NCBI GenBank assembly: GCA_025453925.1
Contig: JALOPK010000140.1
Coordinates: 1-8,193, forward strand
Source: Candidatus Eiseniibacteriota bacterium
GTDB lineage: Bacteria > JAFGKV01
DNA: 8,193 nt
Direction of reading: 5' to 3'
Shown: piece by piece, positions 6,435-8,193 of the stretch
Layout of the letters: each line of letters opens with the position of its first letter
How positions within the stretch are numbered: the first letter of the stretch is position 1
The notes under the pieces: generated by a model
Databases searched by the model: none
Told to the model about the DNA's origin: nothing
Seen by the model: only the letters and a program-made list of their open reading frames with translations
Translations under genes and position numbers: made by a program

Positions 6435-6969
6435 CAGGTTGCGACGGAGTCCTCCCGTGCGTGCCGCATGTGTGCACGCCGTTATCGCCTGTCTGGCCAT
6501 CGCTGTCGCCCATGGACAGGTTGCCGGTGTCCGTGGTGTCATCGGCAGTGGAGGGCCGTCCATGAGCGGATCGGGAGTACAGCTCAAAGGAACGCTTGGG
6601 CAGCCCGCGCCGGGTCAGACCCTCGGCGCCGCGCTGGTGTGCTCCGGCGGTTTCTGGTACACGATCGGCGCGGGAGGACAGGGCATCGATGACGCGGTCC
6701 TCCCTTCCTGGTACGAACTCTCGCGCGGCCATCCGAATCCGTTTTCGAGCACGACCACGCTGGAGTACGCCTTGCCTGCGGCGTCTCATGTGTCGCTCGC
6801 GGTGTTTGACGCCCAAGGACGGCTGCTGAAACGGTTGATCCACGGGCAGCAGGCGGCCGGAACATACGCCGTGACACTCCACGCCGGGGGTCTCGCACCG
6901 GGCGTCTACGTCTGCAGGCTCGATACTGGCGGATTCCAGGCGACCAGACTGATGGTCCTGATACGGTAG
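6415..6969 (+). CDS. Small exported protein with FlgD-Ig-like / T9SS type A-like C-terminal domain (short protein B)
   Basis: A 184-residue protein, with the GTG at 6415 chosen as start. GGGGAGGG at 6403-6410 sits four bases before it, and translation from there gives an arginine-containing n-region and a hydrophobic core (AACVHAVIACLAIAVA, residues 17-32) with a likely cut near AHG-Q. The ATG at 6376 would add 13 residues and has no comparable ribosome binding site. Residues 46-84 repeat the module of short protein A (SGGPSMSGSG, GTLGQPAPG, GGFW). Residues 102-184 form the sorting-type domain: GHPNPFSSTTT (105-115), AVFDAQGRLL (129-138), PGVYVCRL (162-169), ending LMVLIR. Unlike its paralogue it lacks WDGRD before the last strands. 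The gene overlaps the end of long protein B by 20 nt, indicating one mRNA. Its 3' end is followed within ten bases by a strong hairpin. Function beyond likely surface export is unknown. Confidence 0.88.
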   Translation: MNTTLSSRLRRSPPVRAACVHAVIACLAIAVAHGQVAGVRGVIGSGGPSMSGSGVQLKGTLGQPAPGQTLGAALVCSGGFWYTIGAGGQGIDDAVLPSWYELSRGHPNPFSSTTTLEYALPAASHVSLAVFDAQGRLLKRLIHGQQAAGTYAVTLHAGGLAPGVYVCRLDTGGFQATRLMVLIR

Positions 6970-6976
6970 CCGGGTA

Positions 6977-7008
6977 GCCCGGGAGGGCCATGGGCGCCCC
7001 TCCCGGGC
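6977..7008 (+). terminator. Strong hairpin terminator after the plus-strand operon
   Basis: GCCCGGGAGGG (6977-6987) and CCCTCCCGGGC (6998-7008) form a perfect 11-bp stem around a 10-base loop, beginning seven bases after the stop of short protein B. The position fits an operon end. There is no T-run afterwards, so if it terminates transcription it is not a canonical intrinsic terminator; it may instead stabilise the 3' end. Confidence 0.65.
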
Positions 7009-7023
7009 GGTATCACGAAACCG

Positions 7024-7085
7024 TGGGGGCGCCCCCAGCCGGACACCCCGTGGCGGAGGTCGCCCCCGTGCAGGGGCGGTCCGGC
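7024..7085 (+). ncRNA. Possible structured RNA: palindrome plus three-way junction
   Basis: The 14-base palindrome (7024-7037) is directly followed by P1 GCCGGAC (7038-7044) pairing with GTCCGGC (7079-7085). Inside P1, with no unpaired linker, are P2 at 7045-7060 (ACCCCG, loop TGG, CGG-A-GGT with one bulged A) and P3 at 7061-7078 (CGCCCC, loop CGTGCA, GGGGCG). I do not recognise a known riboswitch or RNA family. High G+C makes chance pairing likely, so this is a candidate only. Confidence 0.3.
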
Positions 7086-7190
7086 GAGGCCGACTCCATA
7101 GCCCCTGGCCAACCTGAGGGCGGGTGGTCTGCTTCTCACCACTACCGGCTTGATCTCCGGGCGCCCATGCGCTTCTTTGTGAAAGTCCGA

Positions 7191-7207
7191 CCTGGCATTG
7201 TGCCAGG
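7191..7207. promoter_or_regulatory. Perfect 7-bp inverted repeat upstream of long protein C
   Basis: CCTGGCA and TGCCAGG flank a three-base TTG spacer, 76 to 92 bases before the start codon at 7283. The spacing and symmetry suit a dimeric regulator operator. It is not a sigma-54 promoter, because the GG and GC elements are not at the required separation. Confidence 0.35.
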
Positions 7208-7282
7208 CACGGTTGTCACGCCGCTGGCTTTGGACAGTTCATGTCAATGGCGGCGGATGTCCTGTTTCCAGGAGGGCTTCCG

Positions 7283-8193
7283 ATGAGGGGTGTTTCGGCT
7301 GGATCGAGATGTGCCGCGGTGCTCGTGCTGATGCTGGGAATCCCTGGTGCCGCAGTTGCCGAGATCCCACAGGTGATCAGCTACCAGGGGAAGGTGACGG
7401 ACGCCGGCGGCGCGCCGGTGGCCGATGGCACGTACACGATGTGGTTCCGGATCTACGACGCGGTCTCCGGGGGGAATCTGGTGTGGGACAGTGGGGCACA
7501 GTCGGTAGCCCTCACCGGCGGCATCTTCAGCGTTCTGCTGGGCGAGAGCCCGATGCCGGCCCTGACCCTGGACTTCTCGCAGGACTACTGGCTGGGGGTC
7601 GTCTTTTCAGGCACCAGCCAAACCCCCCGCCAGCGACTTGCGTCGGTCGGCTATGCGTACATGGCGAGCGGATTGGTGCCGGGCACCTTGGTGAGCGGGC
7701 CGGTCATCAGCGGCACGATTTCCGCACTCAAAGTGCAGAACACTGCCACATCGGGGGTCACCTATGGGCTCTTCGCCGAGAGCGCGTCACCCACGGGAAG
7801 GGCGATCGTGGGGGAAGCGACGGCCACATCGGGATCCTGCTACGGGGTCGAGGGAGGCAGCTACTCCACGGCAGGCGCAGGGATGTCAGGATGGGCCTCG
7901 GCGACCACCGGTCTGACGTACGGAGTTCAGGGATGGGCCGGTTCGAGCGTCGGGACGGGTGTGTACGGTTGGGCCAGCCGGACGAGCGGCTCCACCACGG
8001 GCGTCTGGGGCAAAGTCGAGTCGCCGAATGGCAGGGCGGTCTTCGGGGAGGCCACGGCAACGTACGGGGATTGCTACGGCGGCCGATTCCAGACCGCGAG
8101 CACGTACGGGTACGGCGTGCTGGGGTGGGCGTCCTCCACCACCGGATCGACCTTCGGGGGCAGATTCGAAACCCCCAGCAGCTCCGGCCGCGC
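7283..8193 (+). CDS. Exported 26-residue-repeat surface protein, 3' truncated by window (long protein C)
   Basis: Open to the last base; 303 residues are visible and the C-terminus is missing. GGAGGG (7271-7276) lies six bases before the ATG. The signal peptide is about 1-26 (core CAAVLVLMLGIPGAAVA). Residues 27-131 are the same N-terminal module as in the two other long proteins (EIPQVISYQGKVTDAGGAPV, WFRIYDAVSGG, GIFSVLLGE, SVGYAYMA). It lacks the Gly-rich GGDITAV neck and passes directly, from about residue 146, into tandem 26-residue repeats. Cysteines occur at equivalent positions in two repeats (C186 and C264, each in an S/D-C-Y-G context). It probably starts a new transcription unit after the hairpin-rich spacer. 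A surface-fibre role is inferred. By analogy with the two complete cassettes, a small sorting-domain partner gene may follow beyond the window. Confidence 0.92.
   Translation, partial: MRGVSAGSRCAAVLVLMLGIPGAAVAEIPQVISYQGKVTDAGGAPVADGTYTMWFRIYDAVSGGNLVWDSGAQSVALTGGIFSVLLGESPMPALTLDFSQDYWLGVVFSGTSQTPRQRLASVGYAYMASGLVPGTLVSGPVISGTISALKVQNTATSGVTYGLFAESASPTGRAIVGEATATSGSCYGVEGGSYSTAGAGMSGWASATTGLTYGVQGWAGSSVGTGVYGWASRTSGSTTGVWGKVESPNGRAVFGEATATYGDCYGGRFQTASTYGYGVLGWASSTTGSTFGGRFETPSSSGR
7718..8193 (+). repeat. Tandem 26-residue (78-bp) repeats in long protein C
   Basis: Units begin at residues 146 (degenerate), 172, 198, 224, 250 and 276, and the next G-R begins at 302 as the window ends. Each of these six units is exactly 26 residues, with no indels. 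Conserved positions equal those in long protein B: G1, V4, G6, A8, T11, S/T12, G13, G17, V18 and S24. Some units replace the second GVxG with GGRF. The array continues past the window. Confidence 0.9.

Larger units (their letters stand above)
6970..7282 (+). other. 313-bp intergenic region rich in hairpins
   Basis: The region separates short protein B from long protein C and should hold the end of one operon and the promoter of the next. It contains the hairpin at 6977-7008, the palindrome TGGGGGCGCCCCCA at 7024-7037, a possible three-way junction at 7038-7085, and an inverted repeat CCTGGCA-TTG-TGCCAGG at 7191-7207. A loose inverted repeat around GACA-GTTCA-TGTC lies at 7233-7245. No protein-coding frame is convincing. 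No clear sigma-70 or sigma-54 promoter was found for the downstream gene. Confidence 0.6.

Noticed and set aside
7193-7209. Possible sigma-54 promoter (TGGCA ... TGCCAGGCA)
   Set aside because: The GG and GC dinucleotides are not separated by the ten bases sigma-54 requires. The site is better explained as an inverted repeat.

Overview
This is G+C-rich bacterial DNA (clearly above 60% by eye) with short intergenic spaces, good Shine-Dalgarno sites and one housekeeping gene beside a cluster of secreted proteins. The secreted genes have two marks: short exported proteins ending in a FlgD-Ig-like / type IX (Por) secretion-type C-terminal domain with an N-P-F motif, and long Gly-rich fibre-like proteins starting with an 'ISYQG' module. 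This combination is typical of uncultured lineages of the wider FCB group (Eisenbacteria, Krumholzibacteria, Latescibacteria, Zixibacteria and similar). That placement is an inference from protein style, not from a marker gene.

Layout. Bases 1-271 are a leader with no convincing gene. Bases 272-1612 (+) encode a complete type I glutamine synthetase of the short, Gram-positive-like class (glnA). Convergent to it, on the minus strand, is a two-gene operon: a 185-residue exported protein with a C-terminal sorting-type domain (4193 to 3636), followed 15 nt later by a 626-residue exported repeat protein (3620 to 1740). A 384-bp divergent intergenic region (4194-4577) separates this from a second, paralogous two-gene operon on the plus strand. 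There the order is reversed: a 618-residue repeat protein (4578-6434), then a 184-residue sorting-domain protein (6415-6969) that overlaps it by 20 nt. A strong hairpin (6977-7008) and a cluster of further GC-rich hairpins follow. A third repeat protein begins at 7283 and runs off the window at 8193.

How it fits together. The three long proteins (A minus, B plus, C plus partial) share the same N-terminal module. A and B also share a Gly-rich 'GGDITAV' neck. B and C contain a strikingly regular 26-residue tandem repeat, while A has two different 10-residue repeats. A and B carry different, unrelated-looking C-terminal domains, although both end with an F-C-P-x-G ... L-Y-P-E motif. The two short proteins are paralogues of each other and carry the only recognisable sorting-type C-termini seen here. 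The simplest reading is a duplicated surface-fibre cassette (long fibre protein plus small sorting-domain partner). The partnership itself is inferred from gene order only.

The most interesting points are the 26-residue repeat family, the duplicated long/short cassette with inverted order, and a tightly packed potential three-way-junction RNA structure at 7038-7085.
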